From Mesostigma viride (Eukaryota > Streptophyta > Mesostigmatophyceae > Mesostigmatales > Mesostigmataceae): 64,000 bases of DNA. The position numbers were made by a program, and so were the translations under genes. The notes below the pieces were generated by a model, which did not search any database, was not told where the DNA came from, and saw nothing but the letters and a program-made list of their open reading frames with translations. Below, piece after piece: positions 10,190 through 20,793 of this stretch (position 1 is its first letter; each line of letters opens with the position of its first letter). The stretch lies in assembly GCA_009746045.1 (NCBI GenBank), contig RPFO01000937.1:62001-126000 (forward strand), written 5' to 3'.

Positions 10190-11130
10190 GGTGAAGCCGT
10201 GAAGACGTGGTGAAGACAGGTGAAGACGCGGTGAAGACGTGAAGACGTGAAGACGTGAAGACGTGAAGACGTGAAGACACGATACGGCAAGTTCAGGTGA
10301 AGTTCAGGTGTTCAGGTGAAGCCGTGAAGACGTGAAGACGCGAAGACGTGAAGACGTGGTGAAGACAGGTGAAGACGCGGTGAAGACGTGAAGACGTGAA
10401 GACGTGAAGACGTGAAGACGTGAAGACACGATACGGCAAGTTCAGGTGAAGTTCAGGTGTTCAGGTGAAGCCGTGAAGACGTGAAGACGCGAAGACGTGA
10501 AGACGTGGTGAAGACAGGTGAAGACGCGGTGAAGACGTGAAGACGTGAAGACGTGAAGACGTGAAGACGTGAAGACACGATACGGCAAGTTCAGGTGAAG
10601 TTCAGGTGTTCAGGTGAAGCCGTGAAGCCGTGAAGCCGTGAAGCCGTGAAGACGTGGTGAAGACAGGTGAAGACGCGGTGAAGACGTGAAGACGTGAAGA
10701 CGTGAAGACGTGAAGACGTGAAGACACGATACGGCAAGTTCAGGTGAAGTTCAGGTGTTCAGGTGAAGCCGTGAAGCCGTGAAGCCGTGAAGCCGTGAAG
10801 ACGTGGTGAAGACAGGTGAAGACGCGGTGAAGACGTGAAGACGTGAAGACGTGAAGACGTGAAGACGTGAAGACACGATACGGCAAGTTCAGGTGAAGTT
10901 CAGGTGTTCAGGTGAAGCCGTGAAGACGTGAAGACGCGAAGACGTGAAGACGTGGTGAAGACAGGTGAAGACGCGGTGAAGACGTGAAGACGTGAAGACG
11001 TGCATGCAAGGTATCAAAGATACGATACGCCGCAAGTTCAGGTGAAGTCGTGAAGACGTGAAGACGTGAAGACGTGAAGACGTGAAGACGTGAAGACGTG
11101 AAGACGTGAAGACGTGAAGACGTGAAGACC
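10190..11130. repeat. 8-bp GTGAAGAC minisatellite with a 149-bp higher-order period
   Basis: Tandem GTGAAGAC units are organised into larger units. The landmark CACGATACGG recurs at 10278, 10427, 10576, 10725 and 10874, exactly 149 bp apart each time. A diverged landmark lies at about 11014, and a pure 8-bp run (11045-11130) closes the array. Confidence 0.9.
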
Positions 11131-12599
11131 AGGACTGTCACGTGAAGACTGGGACGTGAAGGCAAGTTGCAGCACTCGGCCGCTGCAGTCGCACGCAGGT
11201 AGAAACGAGTATTGCTGCTTGAATCTGTCAAGACCCCATCGAATGTAAAACAGGTTTTTCGTAAAGAAATCCGATTCGTGGGCGGGCTTTACATATTGCT
11301 TCTGTCCAAGCACTACCGGATGTAAAACAGTATACTTCTTGAAGAAAGTTGGGGCTTTGTTGGGCGTCACATTTGACCGGTGGGCGGAGTTTCCTGCTTC
11401 TGTGAAGGCGCCATCGAATGTAGATCAGTAGATTTTCTAAAGAAATCTGAGTTGTGGGCGGGGCCTTTATTGCTTGTGTCCATCCACCACCGGATGTAGA
11501 ACAGTAGACTTATTGAAGGTGAATCACGATACAACAGCTGTAGTTGACAACATCATGACCGGCACATCTTTCCCCCACCGCTGCTCAACCCGGTCCCCCC
11601 CAAACTCCTCCACACTTGCCCACCTTTCCACCCTCCTCCACGGCCCGTTGTGTTTGCAGGCGTTGGCACAAAGGGAGGAGGCCGTGCGAGCCGGGAAACT
11701 CACGGTATGGTTTGATTTCTAGTTTTGTATTAGGACCCTAGGGTAGCTATGTTATATAGGCATGTCTGACAGCATAGCTCACCATTTCATTACCATGGGA
11801 TGCTGAGCATACCATTTCCAGAGAGGTAAGTCAGTCACTCTTCGCAGTTGACAAGTCAGAGAAAGCAATCAAGTGCAGCGTTCACAACTCTTGCCGCTCG
11901 TAACCTTTTGTCTGCCCGGTTTGGCAGCTCCCTGTCTTTGCTTTCTCTCGTATTTCTTTCTTTTGTCTCTTTTCTACATCTTTCTTTGCTAATTCTTGAA
12001 TATATGATGCTATTGTAGCATCCTTCTAGCGCGGATCGCTCTTAATATCCTTCTCGCGCACGTTTCCTCGCTTTTTCTCATGTAAGAGCGTCTTCCCTGC
12101 CCATGCAGCGTGTACCTGGTGTGTGTGGCTCTGCCTTGCCAATCACAACTGACCGACATGCTGGTCAGGCACTGCAGGTCGTTGCCCTTGCGTGTGTGAA
12201 CCTGCTGTTTTGGCTGTTCCCATGGCCGCTGCGTGTGTCCGTGAATGATACCATGGGAGGGAGACTTCTCCCATGGGTCCCCTTCGCTGACACTCGTGAT
12301 GTAGGTTCGCGTCGACTTGTTTCTCTCACTGTGCCCATATTGGCCTCGCACGGCTTTGTCTCTCATTCCTTGTTTGCATGCGGCGGCGTGTAGACCATCA
12401 TCTTCATCCGAGACCGCAACAGCAAGGGCCAGGAGGTGAGTAATTGCTGAGGGCATGGCTCCTATCCCCTGATGAGTCTAGCGCCATGTACCACCCTCTA
12501 TGCCTGCATATAGGTGACGCATTGAAAATGCAAGCATCTTACTAGAAGTAGCACGGGCCTCCGAGGTGAGATTTTGCGCAGGCCTCATGATCCCAATGG

Positions 12600-13625
12600 A
12601 CCTGCGAAGCGCATGGCGCGCATGGGCGGCCGGCCGGCGCAGCTGGCATGCGGCGGGGCGGGGCTGTCGACGGGCGGCGGGGCAGGGCCGTCGGCGCGCG
12701 GGGGGCCAGCGGCGCTGCCGGTGCGCGCGGGCGGCGGGCCGGCGCACCTGGCATGCGGCGGGGCAGGGCTGTCGACGGGCGGCGGGGCGGGGCAGTCGAC
12801 GGGCGGCGGGGCAGGGCCAGCGGCGCTGCCGGCGCGCGTGGGCGGCGGGCCGGCGCAGCTGGCATGCGGCGGGGCGGGGCTGTCGACGGGCGGCGGGGCA
12901 GGGCTGTCGACGGGCGGCGGGGCAGGGCTGTCGACGGGCGGCGGGGCAGGGCCGTCGGCGCGCGGGGGCCAGCGGCGCTGCCGGCGCGCGCGGGCGGCGG
13001 GCCGGCGCACCTGGCATGCGGTGGGTCGGGGCTGTCGACGGGCGGCGGGGCGGGGCAGTCGACGGGCGGCGGGGCAGGGCCGTCAGCGCGCGGGGGGCCA
13101 GCGGCGCTGCCGGCGCGCGTGGGCGGCGGGCCGGCGCAGCTGGCATGCGGCGGGGCGGGGCAGTCGACAGGCGGCGGGGCGGGGCAGCCGGTGCGCGGCG
13201 GGGCGGCGCCGTCGGCGGGCGGCGAGGTGGCGCAGCCAGCGCGCAGCGAGGTGGCAGCGGCGGCGCAGCCTGCATGCGGCGGGGCAGGGCTGTCGACGGG
13301 CGGCGGGGCGGGGCAGTCGACGGGCGGCGGGGCAGGGCCGTCGGCGCGCGGGGGCCAGCGGCGCTGCCGGCGCGCATGGGCGGCGGGCCGGCGCAGCTGG
13401 CATGCGGCGGGGCGGGGCTGTCAACGGGCGGCGGGGCAGGGCCGTCGGCGCGCGGGGGGCCAACGGCGCTGCCGGCGCGCGTGGGCGGCGGGCCGGCGCA
13501 GCTGGCATGCGGCGGGGCGGGGCAGCCTGTCGACGGGCTACGGGGCGGGGCAGCCGGCGCGCGGCGGGCCGGCGGCGCAGCCGGCGGGCAGCGGAGCGGC
13601 GGAGCGGCGGAGCGGCACAGCCGGT
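12600..13625. repeat. GC-rich minisatellite (CGGCGGGGC type)
   Basis: About 1 kb of imperfect tandem repeats built from GTCGACGGGCGGCGGGGC and GGCATGCGGCGGGGC blocks. GC is extreme and all frames stay open for long distances on both strands, so the long ORFs that cross it are artefacts of composition. Confidence 0.85.
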
Positions 13626-13648
13626 GCCTGAAAAACGCGGTCGCTCAA

Positions 13649-15175
13649 TGAAGGTGCACCACGCCGTCTTCTTCCAGGTACAGGGCAACACAGAGACCTG
13701 GTTGTCCTACCGGACCACGGAGTCCCAAAAGACGCCGTGGCAGCCCGCGGGGACTCGACAGGAAGGCGCGCCACGGTGCGGGAAGGCGATGACACAGCCA
13801 TACAGGTTTGATGCGGAGGGGCGGCCGCTGTTTGGCGTCCGACTTGTGGATCCAGACCGCATTCCGATGTTGCAGGACACCCCAGCCTTCGCACCATTGA
13901 ACATGGAGTTTCTGGGGAAGGAGCTGGAGTCGATCAAAACAAGGGTCGAGAAGTTGCCCCATGGCATCTGGCAGTGGTACTTTCCGCCCGACACCATCAA
14001 GCCAAACAAGGCCTTTTTTCGCAAGTCAAGTCCCACATGCCCCTGAGGAGGTGCCTGAGGAGTGGCGCCCTTTGCCGTGGCCATCTCGCGCGGACATCTC
14101 CGCCCTGCGTGAGCACGATGCAGCGCCTGAACCACCACCGACGCAAGAAGAGCACTTCATGGCGTTGGTCGACGCAGAGGCGGTGCGCGTCACCCCGCTG
14201 GTAGACCGAGTTCGTCATGATGGCCACACACAGCAGGAATGGGCGGCAGAAGACAGGGCCATGGCAGCCAAGGTCGCTTACTTGAAGCGCATGCAAGGCG
14301 TTGAGAAAGGCTCCGCTGTTCTATACTGGCACCCTTCAGCTGGTATTCTCTGCAACTCGAAGCTCACGTGGACTCCAGTCCTCGTTGGCATCATCAAGGA
14401 GGTGGTTGCGAAGGAGGATGGCGGCCAACCTTCTATTGAGCTCTTTGTATACCGCGCTAAGCATTTGCATGACACGTGGCACCCGTGGAATACAGACATT
14501 GCGCAATGGCCCCATCCGCCAACCACTGCGGCGCACACGGTGATCATCACCGCCTCAGACCTCGTCTTGACACAAGTGGTGGGCAAGCGAGGTCAGCCGC
14601 CCCATGGAGTCTCCTTGGGTGCGAACAAAAAGCTCACCAAGGAGTGCCTAAAGGCGCTGAAGGAGGTGCCCTATGACGCGGAACACCCGGTCGTGAAGTG
14701 GCAAGATGCTGAATGCTCGAAGGGCATCGTCGGCATGGCGAAGGCATGCTGGGAAGGCGTAACGCTGCAGGTCAAGAGTGGCAGCCGCAACCTCGTAGGG
14801 CAAGTCGTGTGTCATTGGGCGTCGGAGCGTGTGACATCCGCGGACGGTCGCACCGAAAGCCGGGACGGCAGGTACCATGGTCGTGTCGCTGTTGTCGACA
14901 CGCAAAACGACATGGTAGCCATGTACTGGGGTGCCCGTTGGGAGGAGGACGCGGTTTCTTGCGTGCCTCTCCACGAGCTGGAGGCACAGATCTGCGGGTG
15001 CCCCGGTGTGGTCGTCCCTGCGTTGCAAGCGCCGGATATCACCCTGGCCGAGGCTCGATTGCGCGAGATGGTTCCACCCAGCGACGTTGTGGCGGAGAAC
15101 AACAACGCAGGCGCCTCCCGGCGTCGAAGCGAGCGCTCATCCTTGCCGATGACGATGACGACGACGACGACTGCT
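13649..15175 (+). CDS. Unidentified element-borne or host-derived ORF, frameshifted
   Basis: Two plus-strand frames form one coherent protein of about 505 residues: a first part from ATG 13649 (MKVHHAVFFQVQG) to about 14015, then a second frame to about 15175. The shift falls in the run of six T at 14014-14019. The sequence is not repetitive and has a normal amino-acid balance (for example WYFPPDTIKPNKAFF, VLYWHPSAGILC, MYWGARWEEDAV), unlike the flanking minisatellite and CTG run into which the outer ends of the frames extend. No catalytic motif or family is recognised. It may be a decayed transposon gene. Confidence 0.4.
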
Positions 15176-15179
15176 GAAG

Positions 15180-15560
15180 CGCAAGCAGCGTTGTTGTCAT
15201 TGAGCTGCTCATGTGCTGCTGCTGCTGCTGTGCTGCCATGCTACTGCTGCTGCATTGCTGCCGTGCTGCTGCTGTGCTATTGTGCTGATGTGTTGCTGCA
15301 TTGCTGCCGTGCCGCTGATGTATTGCTGTCGTGCTGCTGTGTTGATGCACTGCTGCATTGCTGCCGTGCTGCTGAGCTAGTACTGCCTATTAGTGAATTT
15401 CCTATCAATGGACTATAGTCCACTGATAGGAAATTCAGGAATCGGCATACTAAGTTGCTGCTGCGCTGACTTGTGCTCCTGCTATGCGGCCGTGTTGATG
15501 TGCTACAGTTGTGCTGCTGCTGTGCTACGGTCATGCTGCTGCTGTGTTGCTGGGCTGATG
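15180..15560. repeat. Interrupted CTG-rich tract containing a 42-bp palindrome
   Basis: A long tract of GCTGCTGTG-type triplets. At 15396-15437 sits a near-perfect inverted repeat (GAATTTCCTATC pairs with GATAGGAAATTC around a central GGACTATAGTCC). It splits the CTG tract and may be a very small palindromic insertion. Confidence 0.7.
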
Positions 15561-16448
15561 TGTTGTTGCATTGATGTAGTGGCTATTGTTCCGCTACTAC
15601 AATTTGCTACTGATGCCGCTGCTGGTGCTTTTTTGCATGTCAGTGCCCGCTATGTTCACACCACTGTTGCCGCGGTTGGTATCGCGTGATTTCCACCGGT
15701 TGTGCGTTGACATGTGTTACTCATGCATTTCCCCCTATATTTGGTAGCACGCGGTTTCGCGTTAGTTAGGTGCAGACAGCTGCATGTAGACAAACATCTT
15801 GTTTAAGTCGGTCAATTAACTGTTCTTGACGCATCATGGTCCAAGTCGACCGACCTGTAGGGACCAGTAGAGCAATTGTCTAGGAGAAAGAGCGTGATCG
15901 CTGCAGAAGCCGCGTGGCAGCCGTGGCTGTACCTGTAGTACGACCTGCATATATATGGATACTGTATTTGGATACTGGGTTGTTTATCAATTCTGGTTTT
16001 AATTTATTTAGTGTACCTGGTGTTGGCATGCCAACTCAGTGCTAAACTACTTTATGCACAATGATGCAACTTGATGCTATAGTGACGTGCCACGATGTAA
16101 CTTTATTAACTTCACCATTAGTCATGGGGTCAATAGGATTGCTCATTATGCCATGTTAACATGAACCATGGGTTACGTAATAGTGAAAACAGTAATCATG
16201 ATGCTCCACTTGAAGTCTCCAACATGGTCATGTTTGGAATTTTATTGATCATACTTACAATATATGAAAAGAGACAACAAACGTGGAAGCATGGCACGCC
16301 GAGGCCGATAATATGTGTGAAATATGAAAAGAGACAACATCTTTGGCAAGCATGATCATATCATGCTTGCCAAACATATTAATGATATCGACCATGTCCA
16401 GAAACCATGTTTGCCAATGGTGCATTTAGGATACATTTGAAGCCGTGC

Positions 16449-16477
16449 AAATGTATCCTAATCCGGTAAAACCACCC
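16449..16477 (-). repeat. Right TIR of the 9.6-kb element
   Basis: 29 bp, the reverse complement of 6905-6933. A further AGGATACATTTGA copy lies immediately inside it (about 16429-16441) in the opposite orientation. Confidence 0.85.
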
Positions 16478-17216
16478 GAAAGAGTACCCCCTTGAGTTCC
16501 AGTCGACGGAAGGAAGGTCGGGCGGAGTGGATGTCATCCTCCAATTTCCGGAAAATTACCCCCGGACCCCGTTGCGGGAAGCTGTGCACGAACTGGGATA
16601 CATACATGTCGAACCTCGAGGAGGTGAAGACGGGCTGGTGGTGAAAGATTTTATCGTGCACGCCTCTGAGAATTCCCGACACGGGAAAGTGGCCACGAAG
16701 GAAGAACGCGAAGGGACAGCGGGACTCGGGAAGGCCATGTTTGTCCTCGCCACCGAGCTCAATCTTAGTCACGGCTGGGTGGATCCTGATGGGACAATGA
16801 CACTATTGGCTCGAGGTTGGCGCCCGGGCCAACCTATATTGGAAAACGACAAAGATAAGGCTTTAAAATACCTCGAAAAGTTTCCGCGTACGCTCGAAAG
16901 CTATGAATTTAGAGTCAAGGCAGGGAGAAACCCTGATCCGAGGATGATGGCTTCCGAAGTCATGCTCAATATGAAACTCGTGGACATGTACAAACGGTTG
17001 GGCATGGAGGTCGTGGACCAATCAGACGGTAGGTCGGTCGTGATGCGGTCGACGCCCTCCAAAATTCTTAAAGCGTGCGAGCGGAAACATCGCGCGGATC
17101 AGCGTCGAATCGGAAAGCGTCGTTGTTCCGTGTGGGTCCTCGCCGGACGTCGGTGTAAAAACCCCGCGCGATCATTTCGGATGTGCGCGATGCACGCGCG
17201 ACTCAGGGGTCCATGA
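16478..17216 (+). pseudogene. Main part of split viral gene, GNAT-like core and C-terminal Cys/His motif
   Basis: The frame is open from the transposon edge (first full codon at 16479) to 17216. With the 25 upstream codons at 6831-6904 it would encode about 270 residues. The segment GLGKAMFVLATELN near the middle resembles the acetyl-CoA loop of GNAT acetyltransferases (x-G-x-G-x-A/M), but the rest of the fold is not certain. The C-terminus has C-x10-C-x9-C-x2-H, related to motifs in three other proteins here. The end overlaps the convergent gene at 17203-17718 by 14 bp. The gene is inactivated by the 9.6-kb element. Confidence 0.6.
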
Positions 17217-17718
17217 TGTTGTCGATGATGATGGGGTTGTTCTTGTTGTTGCGGAGGGACTCGACCGTGTACTCCTGCAGCGGGTTGACGAAGCTGCTCA
17301 AATTGGCCTCGCCCAGCGCGACGCTCGCGAGTCGGCGGAACAGGTCCGAGTTGCAATAGAGTTCCCGCTCGCGGCTCATCTTCGCCATCAGGTCGCGGTT
17401 CAGCTCGTCGAGCAGATCCCACCGGTCGTCGCAGCTGCCGCGCGTCACCGACCGCCGCTCGAGCAAGCGGATGTCGCGTCGGGATTCGTACACCATGCGC
17501 GCCTTCTGCACGAGCGTCTCGATGGGGACCGAGATCTTGAGCGAGTATCGCAGGCGGTTCCGGACCTCCTCCAGGTTCGGGGCCGACAGGAACGTGCGGT
17601 ACACCGGGAACGCCCCGTCCGCAACTTGTTTGTCCGTCGTCCGGCCCACCGCGACCGACGACCCGCCCACAAAGTCCGCGTACGAAAATGCGTTGGGAGG
17701 CACGTTCACCGGGATCAT
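17203..17718 (-). CDS. Conserved-looking viral protein of unknown function
   Basis: 171 residues, starting 8 bases downstream of a TATATA box shared with the divergent resolvase gene. The protein is mostly helical, with charged segments (residues about 75-120) and an asparagine-rich C-terminus. It has no transmembrane segment and few cysteines. It is intact, which is not the rule in this window. I cannot assign it to a family; a virion component is possible. Confidence 0.55.
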   Translation of the reverse strand: MIPVNVPPNAFSYADFVGGSSVAVGRTTDKQVADGAFPVYRTFLSAPNLEEVRNRLRYSLKISVPIETLVQKARMVYESRRDIRLLERRSVTRGSCDDRWDLLDELNRDLMAKMSRERELYCNSDLFRRLASVALGEANLSSFVNPLQEYTVESLRNNKNNPIIIDNIMDP

Positions 17719-17754
17719 TCTTATATATCGTAGTATCGGAAAATAACGTCCGAT
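17719..17754. promoter_or_regulatory. Bidirectional promoter with TATATA box
   Basis: Only 36 bp separate the start codons of the minus-strand gene (17718) and the resolvase (17755). The TATATAT at 17722-17728 is the only TATA-like site for both; it is 4-10 bases from the minus-strand start and about 27 bases from the plus-strand start. Confidence 0.55.
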
Positions 17755-18351
17755 ATGACGATCTACCTGAGTTTCGACGTCGGCATCACCAACCTAGCCT
17801 ACTGCACTCTGCAACACTGCGAAGGGGCGCCCAACGAGTACGCCGGAAACGCCCGCTTCGAGATCCTGAACTGGGAAGTCATCGATCTCGACGCGGCGTC
17901 TCTCGAAGAGGCGTGCAAGAAACTGCCCGCCGAACTGTTCCGTCGCATCGGGTCGTTCTGCGTCGCGGATAAGGTCCTCATCGAGCGGCAGACCAAGACC
18001 AACGTCAAGATGAAAGTGATCAGCCACGTCATCCAATCCTTCTTCGAGACGCATCTGCTCTACCGTCCAACCGACACGGACGAGTTCCCCAAGATGAAAG
18101 TGGAGTTCGTATCGCCGTCACGGAAACTGCACGTCTACACGGGCCCCCCGGTCGAATGCAATATAAGGAACCGGTACCGGTACAACAAGAAGGTCGCCAT
18201 CGAGCACACCGCCAAGATCCTGGAGCAGTACCCCGTTCACGTCAAGTACTTCCACTCCCTCCACAAGAAGGACGACGCCGCCGACGCCTTCCTGCAGGGC
18301 CTGTCGAAACTGGTCGAGGAGCGACCGGCGACGAGGGAGGTCACCCTGTGA
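17755..18351 (+). CDS. RuvC-fold Holliday junction resolvase (poxvirus A22 type)
   Basis: 198 residues, the usual length for the family. The RNase H-fold acidic residues are visible: D8 in the first strand (SFDVGITN), E77 in VLIERQ, and D173, D174 and D177 in KKDDAADAF. A22-type enzymes cut four-way junctions and resolve replicated viral concatemers. It is followed after 55 bp by the YqaJ exonuclease gene, forming a recombination pair. The gene is intact and shares a promoter region with the divergent gene at 17718. Confidence 0.9.
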   Translation: MTIYLSFDVGITNLAYCTLQHCEGAPNEYAGNARFEILNWEVIDLDAASLEEACKKLPAELFRRIGSFCVADKVLIERQTKTNVKMKVISHVIQSFFETHLLYRPTDTDEFPKMKVEFVSPSRKLHVYTGPPVECNIRNRYRYNKKVAIEHTAKILEQYPVHVKYFHSLHKKDDAADAFLQGLSKLVEERPATREVTL

Positions 18352-18406
18352 CGCGCGTTTGGCGACCGTCCTCTTTTTTGCCGACGGGTAACGAGCACTT
18401 TTCTCG

Positions 18407-19267
18407 ATGGAGAAAAACACCTACGTCCACCCGGCGGTCCTGGAACTGCTCAAGATCCGGACGCCGCCCCAGCGCAGTCCGGAATGGTTCGCCATCCGCG
18501 ACAAGATGCTGACCGCGTCCGACCTGGCGGCCGCCATCGGTTGCAATCCGTACCAGAGTCGCGAGAAACTGTTGCGCAAGAAACTCGGGGACTCGCGCTA
18601 CGCCTTCGCGGGCAACGCCGCTACGAAATGGGGCAACGACAACGAGGACGTCGCCGCGCGCGAGTACGAAAAGGTGACGGGGAAAACGTGTCTCGAGTTC
18701 GGCCTGATCGCGCATCCGCTGCATCCCTGGCTGGGAGGGAGCCCGGACCGAGTGACCACGGACGGCATCCTGATCGAGATCAAGTGTCCCCTCCGCCGCA
18801 AGATCACGCACGAGTGTCCGAAGTACTACGTCCCCCAAGTGCAGGTGCTATTGGAGATCCTGAACCTGGAGGTGGCCCATTTCGTGCAGTACTCGCCGCC
18901 GACGACGTGGAGCGAGCAGGTGCTCGACATCTTGGAGATGAAACGGGATCGAGGCTGGTTTCGGCGCTACTTCCCGGTCATGCAAAAGTTCCGCAACGAC
19001 TGGGTCGAGATCGACGCCAAGGGCGGGCTCGAGTACCTGGACAAGACGGGCGCGTTCGCCGGCTCGGGGTCCGGGTCGGACTCGGATCGGTCGACGGCTT
19101 CGTCGCGGGGGAGCGGCAAGAGGACTCGACGGGCGGGAGTGGAGGTCGACCTCGACATCGGACCGAAACAGGAGGAGCCGTTCCCGTTTATCGACAAACC
19201 CCGCGGGCTCTGCCTGCCCCGGTCGTCGAGAAAAAGGAGAAGGAGGTGGAAGAAGTCACATCTCTAG
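18407..19267 (+). CDS. YqaJ-like (lambda exonuclease-type) PD-(D/E)XK nuclease
   Basis: 286 residues. The catalytic pattern is present: E80 in the GNDNEDVA helix, D114 in GGSPDRV, and E124-x-K126 in LIEIKCP. The QRSPEWFAIR and TASDLAAAIG segments at residues 22-44 are typical of YqaJ proteins. Such 5'-3' exonucleases expose single strands for annealing-based recombination or genome processing. The last ~60 residues are serine/glycine-rich and then strongly basic, and they end seven bases before the convergent small gene. Confidence 0.88.
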   Translation: MEKNTYVHPAVLELLKIRTPPQRSPEWFAIRDKMLTASDLAAAIGCNPYQSREKLLRKKLGDSRYAFAGNAATKWGNDNEDVAAREYEKVTGKTCLEFGLIAHPLHPWLGGSPDRVTTDGILIEIKCPLRRKITHECPKYYVPQVQVLLEILNLEVAHFVQYSPPTTWSEQVLDILEMKRDRGWFRRYFPVMQKFRNDWVEIDAKGGLEYLDKTGAFAGSGSGSDSDRSTASSRGSGKRTRRAGVEVDLDIGPKQEEPFPFIDKPRGLCLPRSSRKRRRRWKKSHL

Positions 19268-19273
19268 CGAACT

Positions 19274-19486
19274 TCACGTTTTGGAACTAGCCATCCGTTC
19301 CCGTGCGAAACGGAAGGCCGCGATGGCGCCCGGGATGCACGCGAGCATGCCCCCCGCAATGAACACGCGGCTGGGAAGATTTTGCAATGTAGAGGATTGT
19401 TTGGGGTTCTTGGGGATCATGGACGTCCCGAACCATATCACCATCACTCCCACGAGAGTCAGCAAGATTGCGTAAAGGTCATTCAT
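19274..19486 (-). CDS. Small membrane protein with two transmembrane helices
   Basis: 70 residues. Hydrophobic segments lie at about 5-22 and 42-59; the last ten residues are basic. An AT-rich stretch (TATGAATTAAG) lies just upstream of the start codon. Short two-helix proteins like this are frequent in giant-virus inner membranes. No family is recognised. Confidence 0.55.
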   Translation of the reverse strand: MNDLYAILLTLVGVMVIWFGTSMIPKNPKQSSTLQNLPSRVFIAGGMLACIPGAIAAFRFARERMASSKT

Positions 19487-19503
19487 TTCTTAATTCATAC
19501 ACA

Positions 19504-20615
19504 TCAACGAAAATATTCGTTCGTGAAAATAAACGTCCGCATGCGTTTCGCGTTGTCCGCGGACCGCTGCACCCATTCGGCCGGATTCGCGACCAATTTC
19601 GAAATGTCGTCTACACTCATTTTGGAGATCTCCTGCGTAGTCCACAGGAAGTCGAACATGACGCCGCGCGGCTCGGCGTCGATCGCGTCGCCGTAGGCGG
19701 CCTCGGCCGCACGTTTCTGGCGCAGGAAATCGTCCAGCAGCAGCTTCTTGGCGGCCTTCCCGCTGATGTCGGCGGCGTTGTGCTCGTCGTGGCTCTTGCG
19801 CAGTCGGACCGCCTCCTCGTCCATCGCCTTGTGACTCGCGTTCTTGAGGTTATTCTTCATGGCGTTGCTGTCGCCGTCCAGGATGGGCCGCAGGGCCTTG
19901 GACCCCGCGTTGTCCTGCTTGTACCGCTCGCTCAATAGCCATTCGAGCACCTTGGGCGTGTTCCCCGCCACGTTGAGACGCACGAACGAGTACGGGTTCT
20001 CGACGTAGCTCGCGATCTCCCCTTGTATGCCCATGTTCATGAGGAACGAGATCATGACGTTCGGCGCGCGGCGCGCTCGGTCGCCTTCCAGATAGGCCTC
20101 GAACGTGTCGTAGGCGGGTCGCCACTGCTCCTTGTACCGGTTGAGCGCGTCGTTGGCCGCCTTGCGCACCGACGTGTCTTTCGTCAGGGCGTCGCGGACA
20201 GCGCGCAGACGCGTCTCCTCGTCGTTGAGCGTCTTCTCCACGCACTCCAGCAGCCGGTCTTTGATGAGATTGACGCCTCGCGCGCTCGGACGCAACGCGG
20301 ACGTGTCGTGCGAGAACCGCAAGGTCTCGCGATACGCCCTCTCGAGGAACGTCAGGGTCTGCGCGCTGGCCTTCTCCAGCCCCGTCTGACGGTCCCCGTC
20401 CGCCCCGCTATGTCCGCCGCCGTCGGAAACGCGCTCTGCTCGATCTCGCGCGCCTCGATGTACGCCTGGATGCGCTTGACGGCCTCGGCGTTCTCGTTCC
20501 CGTTGTTCAGAGCGAGCAGTCGCGCCCGCTCCTTGGCCAGCTCCTCGTTCGTCATCTCCTCCGGCAACTTGACGACCACCATCGCGACGGGATCCGCCTC
20601 CTCCGACTCCTTCAT
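19504..20615 (-). CDS. Helical viral protein of unknown function, frameshifted
   Basis: Two frames, 20615 to 20352 and about 20385 to 19504, join near 20370-20400 into about 365 residues. The first begins MKESEEADPVAMVVVKLPEEM and is charged and helical. The second has long amphipathic helices, no transmembrane segment and no recognised catalytic motif. A segment reading MFDFLWTTQEISKMSVDDISKL lies near the C-terminus. The start overlaps the end of the small gene at 20612-20776 by four bases on the same strand, suggesting co-transcription. Function unknown. Confidence 0.5.
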
Positions 20616-20776
20616 TGCCGGCGAGTCCCCTTCCTCTGCGGTGGCGGGGCGGCGACTGGCTTCTCGTCCTTCTCGTCGGCGTCCTTATCGTCGGCGGAGG
20701 TGGTGGTCACGCTCAAGTACGCGATGGCCAGCACGGCCATGGTGATGATCGCGAAGATCAAGAGCTCCTTCCCCAT
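20612..20776 (-). CDS. 54-residue single-pass membrane protein
   Basis: ATG 20776 follows TTTATA with no gap. Residues 4-23 (ELLIFAIITMAVLAIAYLSV) form one transmembrane helix; the rest is charged and ends in basic residues. It overlaps the next gene downstream by four bases. Its small size and the promoter box fit a virion membrane protein, but no family is recognised. Confidence 0.5.
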   Translation of the reverse strand: MGKELLIFAIITMAVLAIAYLSVTTTSADDKDADEKDEKPVAAPPPQRKGTRRQ

Positions 20777-20793
20777 TATAAAGTACGCGCAGA

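Larger units (their letters stand above)
6905..16477. mobile_element. 9,573-bp terminal-inverted-repeat DNA element inserted in a viral gene
   Basis: The ends are inverted copies of each other over 29 bp (6905-6933 and 16449-16477, starting GGGTGGTTTTACCGG). Further inverted copies of the AGGATACATTTGA motif lie just inside each end. The element is flanked by a 3-bp duplication, GAA (6902-6904 and 16478-16480). The inside is lower in GC at both ends and filled with 8-bp minisatellites, CTG runs and a GC-rich minisatellite. One degenerate ORF (about 13649-15175) and one poly-Q ORF (9384-10009) are present; no transposase is recognised. The superfamily is open: a 3-bp TSD fits Harbinger-like or CACTA-like elements. 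The stretches 6934-7780 and 11140-12560 hold nothing I can identify. Confidence 0.85.

Noticed and set aside
10190-11130. CRISPR-like array
   Set aside because: Direct 8-bp units without unique spacers, in a eukaryotic context, form a minisatellite.
12478-13690. Several 300-490 codon frames on both strands
   Set aside because: They cross the GC-rich minisatellite; only the part from 13649 on has natural protein composition.
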